Assembly: GCF_029892045.1 (NCBI RefSeq)
Contig: NZ_CP120367.1
Span: 744,001-808,000 of the forward strand
Origin: Sinorhizobium numidicum
Lineage (GTDB): Bacteria > Pseudomonadota > Alphaproteobacteria > Rhizobiales > Rhizobiaceae
Reading direction: 5' to 3'
DNA length: 64,000 nt
The notes below the pieces were generated by a model. That model had not been told where the DNA came from, made no database searches, and was given only the letters and a program-made list of their open reading frames with translations. This document shows, piece by piece, positions 18,075 to 28,668 of this stretch (the stretch's first letter is position 1; each line of letters begins with the position of its first letter). A program made the position numbers and the translations under genes.

Positions 18075-19828
18075 GCGGCCTCGTTCGCCTCCGAATTCTC
18101 GACGAGGGCGATGAAGGCGTCTTCCATCGTCGGATCCGGAATGTCCTTGCTGGCGACACGCGCCTTCATCTCGTCCGGCGAACCGAGCGCGATCGATCTG
18201 CCGCGATAAATCAACGAGATGCGGTCGCAATATTCCGCCTCGTCCATGAAATGGGTGGTGACAAGAACGGTTACGCCCTTCTCCACAAGCCCATTGATGT
18301 GGGTCCAGAATTCGCGCCGGGTGATAGGGTCGACACCCGAGGTCGGCTCGTCGAGAAAGAGCACTTCCGGTTCGTGAAGTACGGCACAGGCAAGCGCGAG
18401 CCGCTGCTTGAGCCCGAGCGGCAGGTCCTTGGCAGACATATCGTGGATCGAGCGGAACTCGAATATCTGCGTCATGAGCTCGATGCGCTCGCGCTTGGCT
18501 AAGCGAGAGAGCCCATAGACGCCGGCAAAGAAATTCAGGTTCTGAATGACGCTGAGATCTCCGTAGAGGGAGAATTTCTGCGCCATGTAGCCGAGCCGGT
18601 TGCGCGCCTCCGCCGCGTCGCGCCTAAGGTCGAAACCGGCGACCCGGCCTTCGCCGGCTGTCGGTTTCAACAGGCCGCACAGCATCTTGAAGGTGGTCGA
18701 CTTGCCGGCACCATTCGGACCGAGCAGACCGAAAATCTGCCCGCGCGGAATATCGAAGGTGATGTTGTCGGCTGCGGTGAAATCGCCGAAGCGCTTCGTC
18801 AGGCCCCGCGCCTCGATGACCGGCTTGCCGCCCTCGGCGGTGAAGGTTTTTTGCGTTTCGGCAAGCTTCGACCGCCCGCCCGGTCCGCCGCCGAGCATAT
18901 CGACAAAGGCGTCCTCGAAGCGCGGCGCTGCGACGACGGCGTGGCTGGTGGCTTTGTCCCCGTCTTTCGCGGGCGAAGGAGGGCTCAGTCCCGGCTTCAT
19001 TACGAGCCGGATGGCTTCGCCTTGAATGACACCATCGACGACGCCTTCCTCATCGAGCAAGCGCGCCAGTTGTTCGCGGCGGCGGCCGTCAATACCAGAG
19101 AGCCTATAGACCCGATCTTCGACGCGATCGGTCATCTCATGCGGAGGGCCGGAGAAAAGCAGCCTGCCCTGATTGAGCAGAAAGACGTGGTCGCAAGCCT
19201 CGGCCTCTTCGAGATAGGCTGTCGACCAGACAACGCCGATACCTTCGGCGGTGAGATTCTCCACCATCTTCCAGAGATCGCGCCGCGAAATCGGGTCGAC
19301 GCCGACGCCGGGTTCATCGAGCAGGAGCAAACGCGGCTTACGCAAAAGTGCACAGGCAAGACCGAGCTTCTGCTTCATGCCACCGGAGAGTTTTCCGGCA
19401 AGACGTGTGGTGAAGCGATGGAGATCGGTAAAATCGAGCAGTTCGCCGAAGGTTCTTGCGCGCTCGGCCTTCGGCAGGCCACGCAGGTCGGCATAGAGAT
19501 CGAGATTTTCTTGAACCGACAGGTCTTCATAGAGGCCGAAACGCTGCGGCATGTAGCCGATTGCTGCCTGAATGGCGGCCGGATTCCTGCGCGTATCGTA
19601 GCCGAGCACGTCGACAGTTCCTTCGTCCGGCAGCATGAGGCCGGTCATCAACCGGATCAGTGTCGTCTTGCCGGCGCCGTCGGGGCCGACGAGGCCGGTG
19701 ATCCGCCCGCCGGCAATGGTGCCGTCGATGGCGTCGAGGGCAGGGGCTTCAGCGCCGAACCGCTTGGTGACGGCACTCAACCGGACGAACGGGTCCGGAC
19801 CGAGGTCGGGGACAGGGCCGGGCGTCAC
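18071..19828 (-). CDS. ybhF: Tandem ABC ATPase, YbhF-like
   Basis: A 585-residue cytosolic protein with two ATPase domains. The first carries Walker [10 protein letters not shown], signature LSGGMKQK and Walker [14 protein letters not shown]. The second carries GPNGAGKST and [12 protein letters not shown], but its signature region reads LPLGLKQR instead of LSGGQ, a normal degeneration for one site of this type. It energises the two permeases. Start and stop overlap the genes on each side by 4 bases. Confidence 0.88.
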   Translation of the reverse strand: MTPGPVPDLGPDPFVRLSAVTKRFGAEAPALDAIDGTIAGGRITGLVGPDGAGKTTLIRLMTGLMLPDEGTVDVLGYDTRRNPAAIQAAIGYMPQRFGLYEDLSVQENLDLYADLRGLPKAERARTFGELLDFTDLHRFTTRLAGKLSGGMKQKLGLACALLRKPRLLLLDEPGVGVDPISRRDLWKMVENLTAEGIGVVWSTAYLEEAEACDHVFLLNQGRLLFSGPPHEMTDRVEDRVYRLSGIDGRRREQLARLLDEEGVVDGVIQGEAIRLVMKPGLSPPSPAKDGDKATSHAVVAAPRFEDAFVDMLGGGPGGRSKLAETQKTFTAEGGKPVIEARGLTKRFGDFTAADNITFDIPRGQIFGLLGPNGAGKSTTFKMLCGLLKPTAGEGRVAGFDLRRDAAEARNRLGYMAQKFSLYGDLSVIQNLNFFAGVYGLSRLAKRERIELMTQIFEFRSIHDMSAKDLPLGLKQRLALACAVLHEPEVLFLDEPTSGVDPITRREFWTHINGLVEKGVTVLVTTHFMDEAEYCDRISLIYRGRSIALGSPDEMKARVASKDIPDPTMEDAFIALVENSEANEAA

Positions 19829-20829
19829 GTCGCTTCCTCCGGGGTCGGCAGATGTACGGTGACCGGCATGCCCTGGCGCAGATCTACGCCGGGATTGTTG
19901 ACGATGATCCGCAGCCTGTAAACGAGATCGGTCCTGAGCTCGGGCGTCTCCACCGATTTCGGTGTGAATTCCGCAACCGGCGAGATGAAGCCGATGGTCG
20001 CCTCATAGGGGCGGCTAGGGGCCGTATCGGACGTAATCTTGACCTTCATTCCGGGATGAATGCGGCCAAGGTCCGGCTCTGCTACATAAGCCCGGACCCA
20101 AACCGGTTCGGTCAGCGAAAGCACATAGACCGTGTCGGCCGGCGAGATGATCGCGCCGGTTTCCCGCACCCGGGAAAGGATAATGCCTGCGCTCGGGGCG
20201 ACGAGTTCGGTATCCTTGAGCGACGTGCGGGCGCTCGCGACTTTCGCGGTCGCCGCATTCAACTGCGCCTCTGCGGCCGCTACGTCTTCCACTCGACTTC
20301 CCTCTTCGAGCAGCGCCAGAGCCTCACGTGCGGATGTCGCACGAGCGGCGGCCGCGGCACGCACAGCACTCGCCTGATCAAGATCGGCCTGCGAAATCGT
20401 ACCGTTCGGCCGCAATTGCCGCGCGCGTTGATAGGCGAGATCGGAATTTCGGAGCTCTGCGAGACGCTCTTCATGAACGGCGCGCGCTTGTGCGATTTCG
20501 GCCGCGCGCGCGCCCGCCTTGACCTTTGCCAGCGTGGCACGCAGGGCTTCAGCCTCCGCTTCTGCGGCGTCGAGCGATTGCTGAAAAGGCTCGGCATCAA
20601 GCCTTGCGATGACGTCGCCGGCCTTGACTGTATCGCCTTCGTCGACGCGGAGATCGGCGATCCGCCCACTGACGCGGAAGCCGAGCGAAACCTGGCGAAT
20701 ATCGACATTGCCGTAGAGAACCGCGTCCCGGTTTTCCTTCGCAAAGCCGAGCCGCGCGGGCACATCGAACCACCAGCCGCCGGTCACGGCGACCGCGAAA
20801 AGGAGAACAAAGATGGCGACTTTCTTCAT
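19825..20829 (-). CDS. ybhG: Membrane fusion protein of HlyD family, YbhG-like
   Basis: A 334-residue periplasmic adaptor anchored by an N-terminal helix ([18 protein letters not shown]). It has a lipoyl/barrel-sandwich domain ([16 protein letters not shown] and [18 protein letters not shown]) split by an alpha-helical hairpin rich in alanine, and a beta-barrel domain. It links the inner-membrane ABC exporter to an outer-membrane channel such as TolC, which is not in this window. It overlaps both neighbours by 4 bases. Confidence 0.87.
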   Translation of the reverse strand: MKKVAIFVLLFAVAVTGGWWFDVPARLGFAKENRDAVLYGNVDIRQVSLGFRVSGRIADLRVDEGDTVKAGDVIARLDAEPFQQSLDAAEAEAEALRATLAKVKAGARAAEIAQARAVHEERLAELRNSDLAYQRARQLRPNGTISQADLDQASAVRAAAAARATSAREALALLEEGSRVEDVAAAEAQLNAATAKVASARTSLKDTELVAPSAGIILSRVRETGAIISPADTVYVLSLTEPVWVRAYVAEPDLGRIHPGMKVKITSDTAPSRPYEATIGFISPVAEFTPKSVETPELRTDLVYRLRIIVNNPGVDLRQGMPVTVHLPTPEEAT

Positions 20830-21530
20830 GACTGCCGGTCCTTCTCGGCACCGAGCACGGCCACGAGTTCGGCCGCGTGGCGACGCAGGGTCTCGAGCTC
20901 ATTCGGCCCGGTCGTTTTCCATTCGAGTTGTGCGTAGACGGCTGCATGCGCCATTCGGAACACCAGAATGCTGCCGACGAAGGACAGCGTCCGCAGACGG
21001 ATATGTTCCGACGCCGGGTCATCGCCGAGGATCGCGCCGATCAGCCGGCGCGCCATTTCGATCATCGGCCGCATGATCTTGCCGTAGATTCGCGTGAACG
21101 CTTCGGTCGGCTCCATCTGCTCGCGGATGATGAAGCGCGCCCAACTCTCCGATTGCTTGCTGACGAAGAGAACAACCATCCTTTGGACCATCTGTGTCAG
21201 GAAGTGGCGTGCCTCGGCGGCAGCCATTTGTTCGCCAGCCGCATCGAGTTCCGCGAAACGCGCCAGAATGATGCTTCGCAAATCGCCGACATGGCCGCTG
21301 ATGATTGATGCCAGGTGCTCGGCCGCGGCGATATAGAGGCCTTCCTTGCTGCCGAAATAATAGGGAATCGCCTGAAGGTTGACCCCTGCCGCGTCCGCAA
21401 GCTTGCGCGTCGTTGCACCATCGAAGCCATAACGACCGAAGACGTCGATGGAGGCGCCGAGGAGCTTCTCTCGCGTGGCGTCGCCGCGATCGGCGCGGAG
21501 CGGCGGTGTGTAATCGTCATCCTTTATCAT
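20826..21530 (-). CDS. cecR: TetR-family repressor, CecR-like
   Basis: A 234-residue regulator with an N-terminal helix-turn-helix ([18 protein letters not shown] ... [27 protein letters not shown] in pattern) and a C-terminal CecR-type ligand domain. It is the first gene of the five-gene export operon, as in Escherichia coli, where CecR controls ybhGFSR and responds to antibiotics. A likely operator overlaps its promoter region at 21545-21573, so autoregulation is expected. Confidence 0.85.
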   Translation of the reverse strand: MIKDDDYTPPLRADRGDATREKLLGASIDVFGRYGFDGATTRKLADAAGVNLQAIPYYFGSKEGLYIAAAEHLASIISGHVGDLRSIILARFAELDAAGEQMAAAEARHFLTQMVQRMVVLFVSKQSESWARFIIREQMEPTEAFTRIYGKIMRPMIEMARRLIGAILGDDPASEHIRLRTLSFVGSILVFRMAHAAVYAQLEWKTTGPNELETLRRHAAELVAVLGAEKDRQS

Positions 21531-21544
21531 GTGCTGATATTATG

Positions 21545-21573
21545 TCATTCAGACGATTAAGTCAATCGAATGA
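21545..21573. promoter_or_regulatory. Putative CecR-type operator
   Basis: Inverted repeats TCATTC (21545-21550) and GAATGA (21568-21573) enclose a second inverted pair CGATT (21554-21558) and AATCG (21564-21568). The site lies 15-43 bases before the regulator's ATG, as expected for a self-repressing TetR protein. Binding is inferred. Confidence 0.55.
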
Positions 21574-21618
21574 ATTGCGCTCGAAACCACAGGTCGCCGC
21601 TTGAGAGGCGTCCGGCTC

Positions 21619-21657
21619 CACCTTTGTGCTCCTGAAAAGAAGCAGGGGCGCTGTCAG
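21619..21657. repeat. Degenerate half of a RIME-like repeat
   Basis: CACCTTTGTGCTCCTG followed by AAAAGAAGCAGGGGCGCTGTCAG resembles one palindrome of the full element at 29516-29620, in reverse orientation, with several changes. It sits in the spacer between the cecR promoter and the 3' end of the HPP gene. Confidence 0.5.
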
Positions 21658-21685
21658 CGTTGACGCAAGGGAGATTCGTCGCTGG

Positions 21686-22867
21686 TCAGGCGACGTCCCG
21701 CGATTCCTCGACTGCATCGAGCCGCCGCTGAAACAGGGCGGCGATGAGGTCGGACTGCGTCACAATGCCAACGACACGGTTGTCGGCGTCGACGACCGGC
21801 ATGTGATGCAGTCCCATGTCCGCCATCGGCGGCACGAGCTTTGCGATCATGGTTTCGGGGAGGGCGGACTGGACGCGTCTCGTCATGATGTCGGAAACAT
21901 AGCGCGGCGATTTCGCCGGCAGACCGATGATATTGCCGATCCGCTCGCGCAGGCCGACCTGAAGTCGCCCGTTCGGCGTCAGCGTCGCATGCTTCATGAA
22001 GTCCGTCTGGGTGATGATGCCGACGAGCCCTTCTTTTTCGGTGACGACCGGCAGCGCCTGGATGCGGTGCTCGAGGAGCATTTTCCAAGCCTTGCGCAGC
22101 GGGGCGTCCGGCGCAACGGTTGCGACATCGCATGACATGATCTCGCCGCAGGTGATCTCGCCGGACCGGCGGGTAAAGGCGCGTACCTGCGCCTGATGGA
22201 TGAAGCTGTCCAAGTCCTCGGGACTGACATTGACGACCTCACCATACTGGGCAAGCACGGCTTGGAGGTCCTCGGGCACAACGCCGAGCCGGTGGCTTGG
22301 CAAGGGATCCTGCGTGTTGTGCGGGTTGGCGGCCGGGGCGAGATGCGGATAGCGGCGACCGGTGAGATTGTTGAAGATCAGCGCCACGACGAGGATAAGC
22401 AGCGAGTTGACGGCGACAGGAGACAGGACGAAGGCATAGCCGGCATCGCGAATTGCCGGACCTCCAAGCACCGCTGTGAGCGCGACGGCGCCGCTCGGCG
22501 GGTGCAGGCAGCCGAGGATCAGCATGGCGCCAATGGCGACGGCGACGGCAACGGCGGCGGCGATGACCGGGTCCGGAATGAGCAGCGCCGCTGTGACACC
22601 GACTGTCGAGGAAATAATATTGCCGCCGAGAATCGACCAGGGCTGGGCAAGCGGGCTCGACGGCGCCGCGAAGAGCAGGACTGCCGACGCCCCCATCGGC
22701 GCGATGAGAAGCGGCAGGCTGGCGCCGGCGCCGATCGCGAGCGTGCTGATGAATCCTGTCAGCAATATTCCGACAAGCGCGCCACAGCACGAACGCAAGC
22801 GCTCCCAATGGCTGACCGGCACCAGGGACGGGATGAAACGTCGGAGGAGGACTGCGGCTTTGGACAT
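21686..22867 (-). CDS. HPP-family membrane protein with two CBS domains
   Basis: A 393-residue protein. Residues about 20-175 are an HPP domain with four to five membrane helices and the family motif LHPPSGA. The C-terminal half has two CBS motifs (EIMSCDVATVAPDAPL ... GIITQTDFMKHA and DIMTRRVQSALPETM ... GIVTQSDLIAALF) that usually bind adenosyl ligands. HPP proteins have been linked to nitrite transport in plastids and cyanobacteria; the bacterial CBS-fused type is not well defined. The chosen ATG (MSKAAVL) removes an atypical upstream extension, but neither start has a clear ribosome-binding site. Confidence 0.8.
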   Translation of the reverse strand: MSKAAVLLRRFIPSLVPVSHWERLRSCCGALVGILLTGFISTLAIGAGASLPLLIAPMGASAVLLFAAPSSPLAQPWSILGGNIISSTVGVTAALLIPDPVIAAAVAVAVAIGAMLILGCLHPPSGAVALTAVLGGPAIRDAGYAFVLSPVAVNSLLILVVALIFNNLTGRRYPHLAPAANPHNTQDPLPSHRLGVVPEDLQAVLAQYGEVVNVSPEDLDSFIHQAQVRAFTRRSGEITCGEIMSCDVATVAPDAPLRKAWKMLLEHRIQALPVVTEKEGLVGIITQTDFMKHATLTPNGRLQVGLRERIGNIIGLPAKSPRYVSDIMTRRVQSALPETMIAKLVPPMADMGLHHMPVVDADNRVVGIVTQSDLIAALFQRRLDAVEESRDVA

Positions 22868-23038
22868 GGATGCTCGTGGGTCGAAGGAGGTGGGGGAAAC
22901 GGGAGGAGTTGCACAGGCCCATAGCATGTGACCGGAGATTGGGCACGAAATCTGCATCCAAGAAAGTGCCTCGGATTAAAAAATATGCATCATGCCCACT
23001 AAATATTCGCACGGCGCGAAGCGGGGCTGGAATGGGTG

Positions 23039-24391
23039 TCACGCTGCCGCGGCGAAATCGATCGTGATCTTCGTGCCGCGGTCGCGCGCCGTGTCGATCA
23101 CGATTTTTGCCTTGTGAAGCTCGGCGATCCGATGAACGATCTTAAGGCCGAGGCCGATCTGCCCCGAGCGCTTGATATAGCCGAGGTCTTGGTGGTGCTC
23201 CGGCAGATCGACAAGTCCTTTGCCATCATCTTCTACCGAGACCAGTGGTCCGGGTCCGCAGGTCACAACGATGTGGGTGCCGGGCGCATTGTGCTTCACT
23301 GCGTTCTCGATGAGATTGCGCAGCATGTTTTCGACAAGAGCGGGGATCACGGTTACCGATGCCGTGCCGTGGTCGACGAATTCGATCGACTTGTCGTGGT
23401 CGAAGATGAATGGCGCCGTCGTCTCCGCGATCTCCGCTCCGATCTGCGAAAGGCTTGCGCGCTGATAGGCCGCGGGATCGACGGCGTCGGCACGGGCGAG
23501 CGAGGTCAACTGCTCCAGGATATGTGTAAGTGCGTCGAGATCGCGTTCGGCATTGCGGGCGCGCGGATCGGCGATGCGGCTCAGCTCCATCTTGGCGATG
23601 GAAACGGGGGTGCGTATCTCGTGGGCGATCGAGGACGAGAAAACCTTCTGGGACTGGACGAGATCGGCAACGCGGGTAAGCAGGCGATTGACGGCGCTGA
23701 CGAGGCGCTCGATCTCCTGCGGCATTCGGCTCGCCGGCAGGCGCGCACCGCTGTCGCGCGGATCGATTGCGTCCGCTGCCCGCACGGCCATGGCCACCGG
23801 CCGCAAGGCGCTGCGGATCGACCAGATCGTTGCGCCGATGACAAGGCAGAACATCAGCGTCATCGGCACAATCATTGAATCGAACATCTCACGCAGCAGG
23901 ACCCTGTACATGAAGCCGTTCGGGTCTTTCAGGACCGCGAGCTCGACAAGAACCGACTCGCCGTCGCGTTCGAAGGAATGGCCGCCCGCGACACTGAAGG
24001 GCTTGCCCGGCTCGATCTGCCGCTTCCAGAAGGTCGGCGCGTTGATGGACAGCGGCAGAAAATGCGCAGCGCATTCGGTTGTGCAATTGGAAAAGAGCAC
24101 GGAGCCGGAAGCCGTGCGCACCCTGAGATAAATTGCGCCCGCGCGCCCATGCGGTTCCAGATAACGCTCTCTCAACTCCTGATCGGGTTCGTAGGTCAGA
24201 ACCCCGTCTCGCTTCCTGATCGCCCTCGACAGGTCTTCGGTTTCCTCCTGCAGCATCAAAACGCTGAGCTCATCGTCGTCGAACCAGTAGTCGGCGAAAA
24301 CGACGCCGATTTGCAGAATCATGGCGAGCAGTGAAAAGGCGACGATGCGCCGCGCCACGATGCCAATCAGCGAGGGATTGGCCTTTTTCAT
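23039..24391 (-). CDS. Membrane sensor histidine kinase paired with an OmpR-type regulator
   Basis: A 450-residue kinase. There are helices at about 13-33 and 172-192 around a 135-residue periplasmic sensor with a Cys-X3-Cys pair (NCTTECAAHF). A HAMP-like linker leads to the phosphorylation motif SSIAHEIRTPVSIAK and an ATPase domain with NLIENAVKHN, EDDGKGL and GLGLKIV. It follows the response regulator in one operon with a 4-base overlap and is divergent from an eptA-like gene. That layout resembles PmrAB-type control of lipid A modification. Confidence 0.82.
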   Translation of the reverse strand: MKKANPSLIGIVARRIVAFSLLAMILQIGVVFADYWFDDDELSVLMLQEETEDLSRAIRKRDGVLTYEPDQELRERYLEPHGRAGAIYLRVRTASGSVLFSNCTTECAAHFLPLSINAPTFWKRQIEPGKPFSVAGGHSFERDGESVLVELAVLKDPNGFMYRVLLREMFDSMIVPMTLMFCLVIGATIWSIRSALRPVAMAVRAADAIDPRDSGARLPASRMPQEIERLVSAVNRLLTRVADLVQSQKVFSSSIAHEIRTPVSIAKMELSRIADPRARNAERDLDALTHILEQLTSLARADAVDPAAYQRASLSQIGAEIAETTAPFIFDHDKSIEFVDHGTASVTVIPALVENMLRNLIENAVKHNAPGTHIVVTCGPGPLVSVEDDGKGLVDLPEHHQDLGYIKRSGQIGLGLKIVHRIAELHKAKIVIDTARDRGTKITIDFAAAA

Positions 24392-25062
24392 ACGGCGGTC
24401 CGCAGCAAATAGCCGATTCCACGCACCGTCTCGATCCGCACGCTCGTGTCGAGAGGCTGCAACCGCTTTCGCATGCGGGAAACGGCGAGTTCCAAAGCAT
24501 TGGAACTGAGCTCCTGGCCATATTCCGACAGTGCGATCTCCAGCCGACGCTTCGGGACGACGCGGCCGACCTCACGCATCAATATTTCGATCAGGGAGCG
24601 CTCGCGCGGGGGCAGGGGCACGATGCTTCCATCGCAGGTGAGCTCCGCCGTGGCCGGATCGAACCGCAAGGCGCCGGCCTCGAGTACCGGTTGTATCGCC
24701 TGCGGATTGCGCCTGAGCATGGCCCTGCAGCGCGACAGCAGTTCGCGGTGATGGAAAGGCTTCACCAGATAATCGTCCGCCCCGGCATCGAGCCCCTGGA
24801 CCCGTTCATCCACCGAACCGCGGGCGGTGATGATCAGCACCGGCAGGCCGGCGCGCTCCTGCCGGATCCATTTCAACAGATCGAGGCCGTCGCCGTCCGG
24901 TAGCCCGAGGTCGAGAAGGACGAGATCGTGCTCCTGTTCGGCGATGGCGGCCTCGGCCTCGCGCACGCTCGACACCGCATCCAACCGCCAGCCCGATTCC
25001 CGCATGGTCTCCCCCACAAGCTCGATGAGGCGGGAACTATCTTCGACGAGCAGTAGGCGCAT
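24388..25062 (-). CDS. OmpR/PhoB-type response regulator (PmrA/QseB-like)
   Basis: A 224-residue regulator with a receiver domain (acidic pocket VED, phosphorylation site VLLDLGLPDGDG, conserved lysine in YLVKPFHHREL) and a winged-helix DNA-binding domain ending in RIETVRGIGYLL. The start at MRLLLVEDS was chosen because receiver domains begin there; the frame stays open for 270 bases upstream but with no family match. It is divergent from eptA across a 314-base spacer, so it likely controls both units. Confidence 0.85.
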   Translation of the reverse strand: MRLLLVEDSSRLIELVGETMRESGWRLDAVSSVREAEAAIAEQEHDLVLLDLGLPDGDGLDLLKWIRQERAGLPVLIITARGSVDERVQGLDAGADDYLVKPFHHRELLSRCRAMLRRNPQAIQPVLEAGALRFDPATAELTCDGSIVPLPPRERSLIEILMREVGRVVPKRRLEIALSEYGQELSSNALELAVSRMRKRLQPLDTSVRIETVRGIGYLLRTAV

Positions 25063-25376
25063 GCGTTTTCCTGGTTTCGAGCTTCTTACGGCCAGCGGCG
25101 CTAGACCATATGAGCTTTTCCATGGGCTGCCAACTTCCTGCCAGACCAAGGCATGGAGCCCGCCAAAGCGCCATGCCGGAATTGCCGGCACGCGGTCTTG
25201 CCCTTCCATCTCCAAGCTGACGTTCCGACAGGAGTTCGACAGCTTGCCTGCGCTACTGGCGGATGTGTCGAGACGCGTCCGGCGAACTGCCTGCATCCCC
25301 CGCAAGTGGTCGATGACGGTCCGACGGTGCAACGGGGCAGTGAGAGCGACGAGCTCGCATCCTTGGAGTTAGGCTT
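25063..25376. promoter_or_regulatory. Divergent promoter region, two-component system / eptA
   Basis: 314 bases without a supported gene. It should contain the promoters for the regulator-kinase operon and for eptA. I could not pick out a clear direct repeat of the PmrA type. A GGAG at 25365-25368 stands 8 bases before a TTG that can start eptA. Confidence 0.4.
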
Positions 25377-27107
25377 TTGACTATGTTGAAGTTTCGCCGG
25401 CCGGAAATCGGCAGTATTGCGTTGAGTGCGATCGTCACCCTTTATTTGCTGCTGGTGACCAACAATTCCTTCTGGACCCATGCGGTAACCTATTTCGATC
25501 ACGCTCGGCTGGGTTTGCTGTCGCTTGGCGCCGCGCTCGGTCTCACGACATTTGCGGTGCTGACGTCCCTATCGGTCAAATACGTGATGAAGCCGGTGCT
25601 GGTCCTTCTGATCGTCATATCGGCCGCGGCCTCCTACTTTACCGACAGCTTCGGCGTGATCATCGACAAGAGCATGATTGGCAATGCCGCCGTCACCACA
25701 CAGGCCGAGGCGGGCCATCTGCTAACCGGCAACCTCGCTCTTCATCTCGCACTTTACGCCTTGTTTCCCTCGCTTCTGATCGTCTGGATCAAGGTCAGGC
25801 ATCGCCGCTTCTTGTCGAAAGCGGCTGTCAATTTCCTGTTCGTCGCTCCTTCACTGCTTTTGAGCGGCGCTCTTATCTACGCCAACTTTGCCAGCGTCGC
25901 CTATGCTTTGCGGGAGCACCGAGACCTGATGGTCAGGTTCAACCCGGCCGGCCCGGTCACCTCCGCGGTGCGCTACGCACTCTCCACCTATCGCGAGCGC
26001 AATCTGGTCGTACAGCCGCTCGGAACCGATGCGAAAGAGGGGCCGCGAGTTGTCAATGCCGGAAAGCCGGTCGTCGTCGTCGTCGTCGCGGGCGAAACCG
26101 CGCGGGCGATGAATTTCTCGCTCAACGGCTATGGTCGCGAGACGAATCCAGAGCTGAAGGCACTCGGCGTCGTCAACTATCGTAATACGACGAGCTGCGG
26201 CACTGCGACCGCTGTGTCATTGCCCTGCATGTTTTCCGTCTATCCGCGCAAGCAATACAGCGACTGGAAGGCGCGCTCCACGGAAAACCTCGTCAACGTG
26301 CTGACACATGCGGGCATTTCCGTTACCTGGTGGGACAACAATACGGGCAGCAAGGGCATCGCCGACCTTATCAGTTTCGCCAGCATGACCCACCAGAAGA
26401 ACAGCCCGCTGTGCAGCAATGGCGAATGTCTTGACGAAATCTTCCTGGATGAACTGGATAAAAAGCTCGGCGCCACGACAGCGAACAGCGTCATCGTACT
26501 GCACCAGCTCGGCAGCCATGGACCATCCTATTACCTACGCTATCCGGAGGCCTTCCGCCGTTTCACGCCCGACTGCCGCACGGCAGAACTGATGCGTTGC
26601 TCGACAGAAGAAATCGTCAACGCCTATGACAATTCGATCCTTTACACCGACCATGTTCTTGCAAGCGTTGCCCGCCTCATTGAAAAGCATCAGGATCGTA
26701 TTGCCGGCGCCATGATCTACATGTCCGACCACGGAGAATCGCTCGGCGAGAGCGGCATCTACCTGCATGGCGCACCCTATGCGATCGCACCGAAGGAGCA
26801 GACGCAAGTGCCGTTCATCGCCTGGTTTTCGAAGCCTTATCAGGCCGCAATGGGGATCGACACCGGTTGCCTTTCCAAGGACGCCGATCAGCCGAAGTCG
26901 CATGACAACATGTTTCATACCGTGCTCGGTATGATGAACGTGCAGACGAAGGTCTATAATCGTGGTCTCGACGCCTTTGCCGCCTGCACGCGGCCCGACG
27001 TCGAAAAGGAGAAGATGGGGCCGGGATACCACGCCGCACAGGGCGCTGAGGGAACGGTACCAGCAGACAGGCGACCGGCCGCCAAACATGTGACGGACCT
27101 CCTCTGA
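25377..27107 (+). CDS. eptA: Lipid A phosphoethanolamine transferase, EptA-like
   Basis: A 576-residue enzyme with five N-terminal membrane helices (to about residue 175) and a periplasmic alkaline-phosphatase-fold domain. It transfers phosphoethanolamine to lipid A or core sugars and lowers binding of cationic peptides. Motifs: VVAGETARAMNFSLNGYGR, the nucleophile threonine region SCGTATAVSLPCMFS, and SDHGESLGE with the downstream histidine. Several cysteines match the disulfides of the family. A TTG at 25377 has the better spacing to GGAG; ATG at 25383 is the alternative. The divergent two-component system is the likely regulator. Confidence 0.87.
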   Translation: MTMLKFRRPEIGSIALSAIVTLYLLLVTNNSFWTHAVTYFDHARLGLLSLGAALGLTTFAVLTSLSVKYVMKPVLVLLIVISAAASYFTDSFGVIIDKSMIGNAAVTTQAEAGHLLTGNLALHLALYALFPSLLIVWIKVRHRRFLSKAAVNFLFVAPSLLLSGALIYANFASVAYALREHRDLMVRFNPAGPVTSAVRYALSTYRERNLVVQPLGTDAKEGPRVVNAGKPVVVVVVAGETARAMNFSLNGYGRETNPELKALGVVNYRNTTSCGTATAVSLPCMFSVYPRKQYSDWKARSTENLVNVLTHAGISVTWWDNNTGSKGIADLISFASMTHQKNSPLCSNGECLDEIFLDELDKKLGATTANSVIVLHQLGSHGPSYYLRYPEAFRRFTPDCRTAELMRCSTEEIVNAYDNSILYTDHVLASVARLIEKHQDRIAGAMIYMSDHGESLGESGIYLHGAPYAIAPKEQTQVPFIAWFSKPYQAAMGIDTGCLSKDADQPKSHDNMFHTVLGMMNVQTKVYNRGLDAFAACTRPDVEKEKMGPGYHAAQGAEGTVPADRRPAAKHVTDLL

Positions 27108-27156
27108 CGGTCACTATGGAACGCTTATGCTCGTTCGTACCCGCCAAATCTGCTAG

Positions 27157-27609
<453 letters not shown>

Positions 27610-27936
27610 GCGATCGCACGCCGGCTGCATTGTTCCTTAAATCGGAACCGACAGGATAAACCACGCAGCAAATAACATCGGCGACGCCGCGCCGGCGGAG
27701 CGGTTGAAATGTAGGCTGTAGCCATGCTTCATCGGGCGTGCCGCACCGCTTGAGATTTCTTGTTGGCGATTTTGCCCCGAAACCGATTCCCGTTTTGAAA
27801 ATAATGCAGTAGAGCTGTTTGTCGAAGCTGGAGCTTTGCCGCGGCAATATCCAGACATGCCTTAAGACCAGTGACGGTCGATTCTCGTCAACAGCAAGGA
27901 GCCAGCCGTCTTGGACAGGCACAGGAGACCCGATTC
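27610..27936. other. Intergenic region with a RIME-like trace
   Basis: 327 bases without a supported gene. It holds TGTTCCTTAAATCGGAACCG at about 27630, matching one arm of the second palindrome of the RIME-like repeat, and an ATAATGCAGTAGAGCTG stretch at about 27801-27817 like its end. The middle is unlike the repeat, so this may be an element split by other sequence. The promoter of the phosphatase gene must lie here; AGGAG at 27923-27927 is its ribosome-binding site. Confidence 0.4.
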
Positions 27937-28605
27937 ATGAATGGCCGGCGTTTCACGTTCGCGGTCGGTGACATTCACGGATGCTTAGTGCAACTCGAAG
28001 ACTTGCTGGCCAGCATCGAATCATCTGCGCCTGGCGGGAGGGTCATTTTCCTCGGCGACCTGATCGACCGGGGCCCGGATAGCCGCGGCGTGGTCGAACG
28101 GATCATGGCAGGGCCTCGCAACGCTGACTGGGAGTGGATTACTCTCAAGGGAAATCATGAGCAAATGCTGTTGGCAGCACGGAAGGGTTACGCCGAGATG
28201 AGCCATTGGCTCATGAACGGCGGCGACGAAACCATGGCGTCTTATGGCGGCGCCATACCTTTGAGCCACTTGGTCTGGATGGCGGAGCGACCGTCGCTTA
28301 TCGTCGAACGGCATCGCATTTTCGTGCATGCCGGCGTCGACGAGAATTTACCGTTGGACCAGCAGGACGACGACATCCTTCTCTGGATGCGGACGGAGCC
28401 GAATTATTCCGGCAACTATTGGGGCAAGCATCTCTGCCATGGGCATACACCGAGCCTCAGCAATCCCCGAACGATCGGCAACAGGACCAATGTCGATTCC
28501 GGTGCGGTTTTCGGCGGCGTACTCTCATGCGCCATCTTCGATGATGAGGTTCCTGGCGGCCCGATCGGCTTCCTCGTCAGCGAGCACCCCGAGGGGCACG
28601 GCTAG
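27937..28605 (+). CDS. Metallophosphoesterase, serine/threonine phosphatase-like
   Basis: A 222-residue PPP-type phosphatase. The canonical metal motifs are complete and in order: VGDIHGC, FLGDLIDRGPDS, KGNHEQ and the later histidines in VHAGVDE and LCHGHTP. Small bacterial members act on phosphoproteins or dinucleoside polyphosphates (PrpA/ApaH-like); the substrate cannot be chosen from sequence. The ATG has AGGAG 9 bases upstream; the frame is open further up but without a homologous part. Confidence 0.87.
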   Translation: MNGRRFTFAVGDIHGCLVQLEDLLASIESSAPGGRVIFLGDLIDRGPDSRGVVERIMAGPRNADWEWITLKGNHEQMLLAARKGYAEMSHWLMNGGDETMASYGGAIPLSHLVWMAERPSLIVERHRIFVHAGVDENLPLDQQDDDILLWMRTEPNYSGNYWGKHLCHGHTPSLSNPRTIGNRTNVDSGAVFGGVLSCAIFDDEVPGGPIGFLVSEHPEGHG

Positions 28606-28668
28606 GCGAATAAGGATTGTACTCCCATACCTCAGGCGATAGTTGTGCACCTGCGCTTCGTCATGTGA

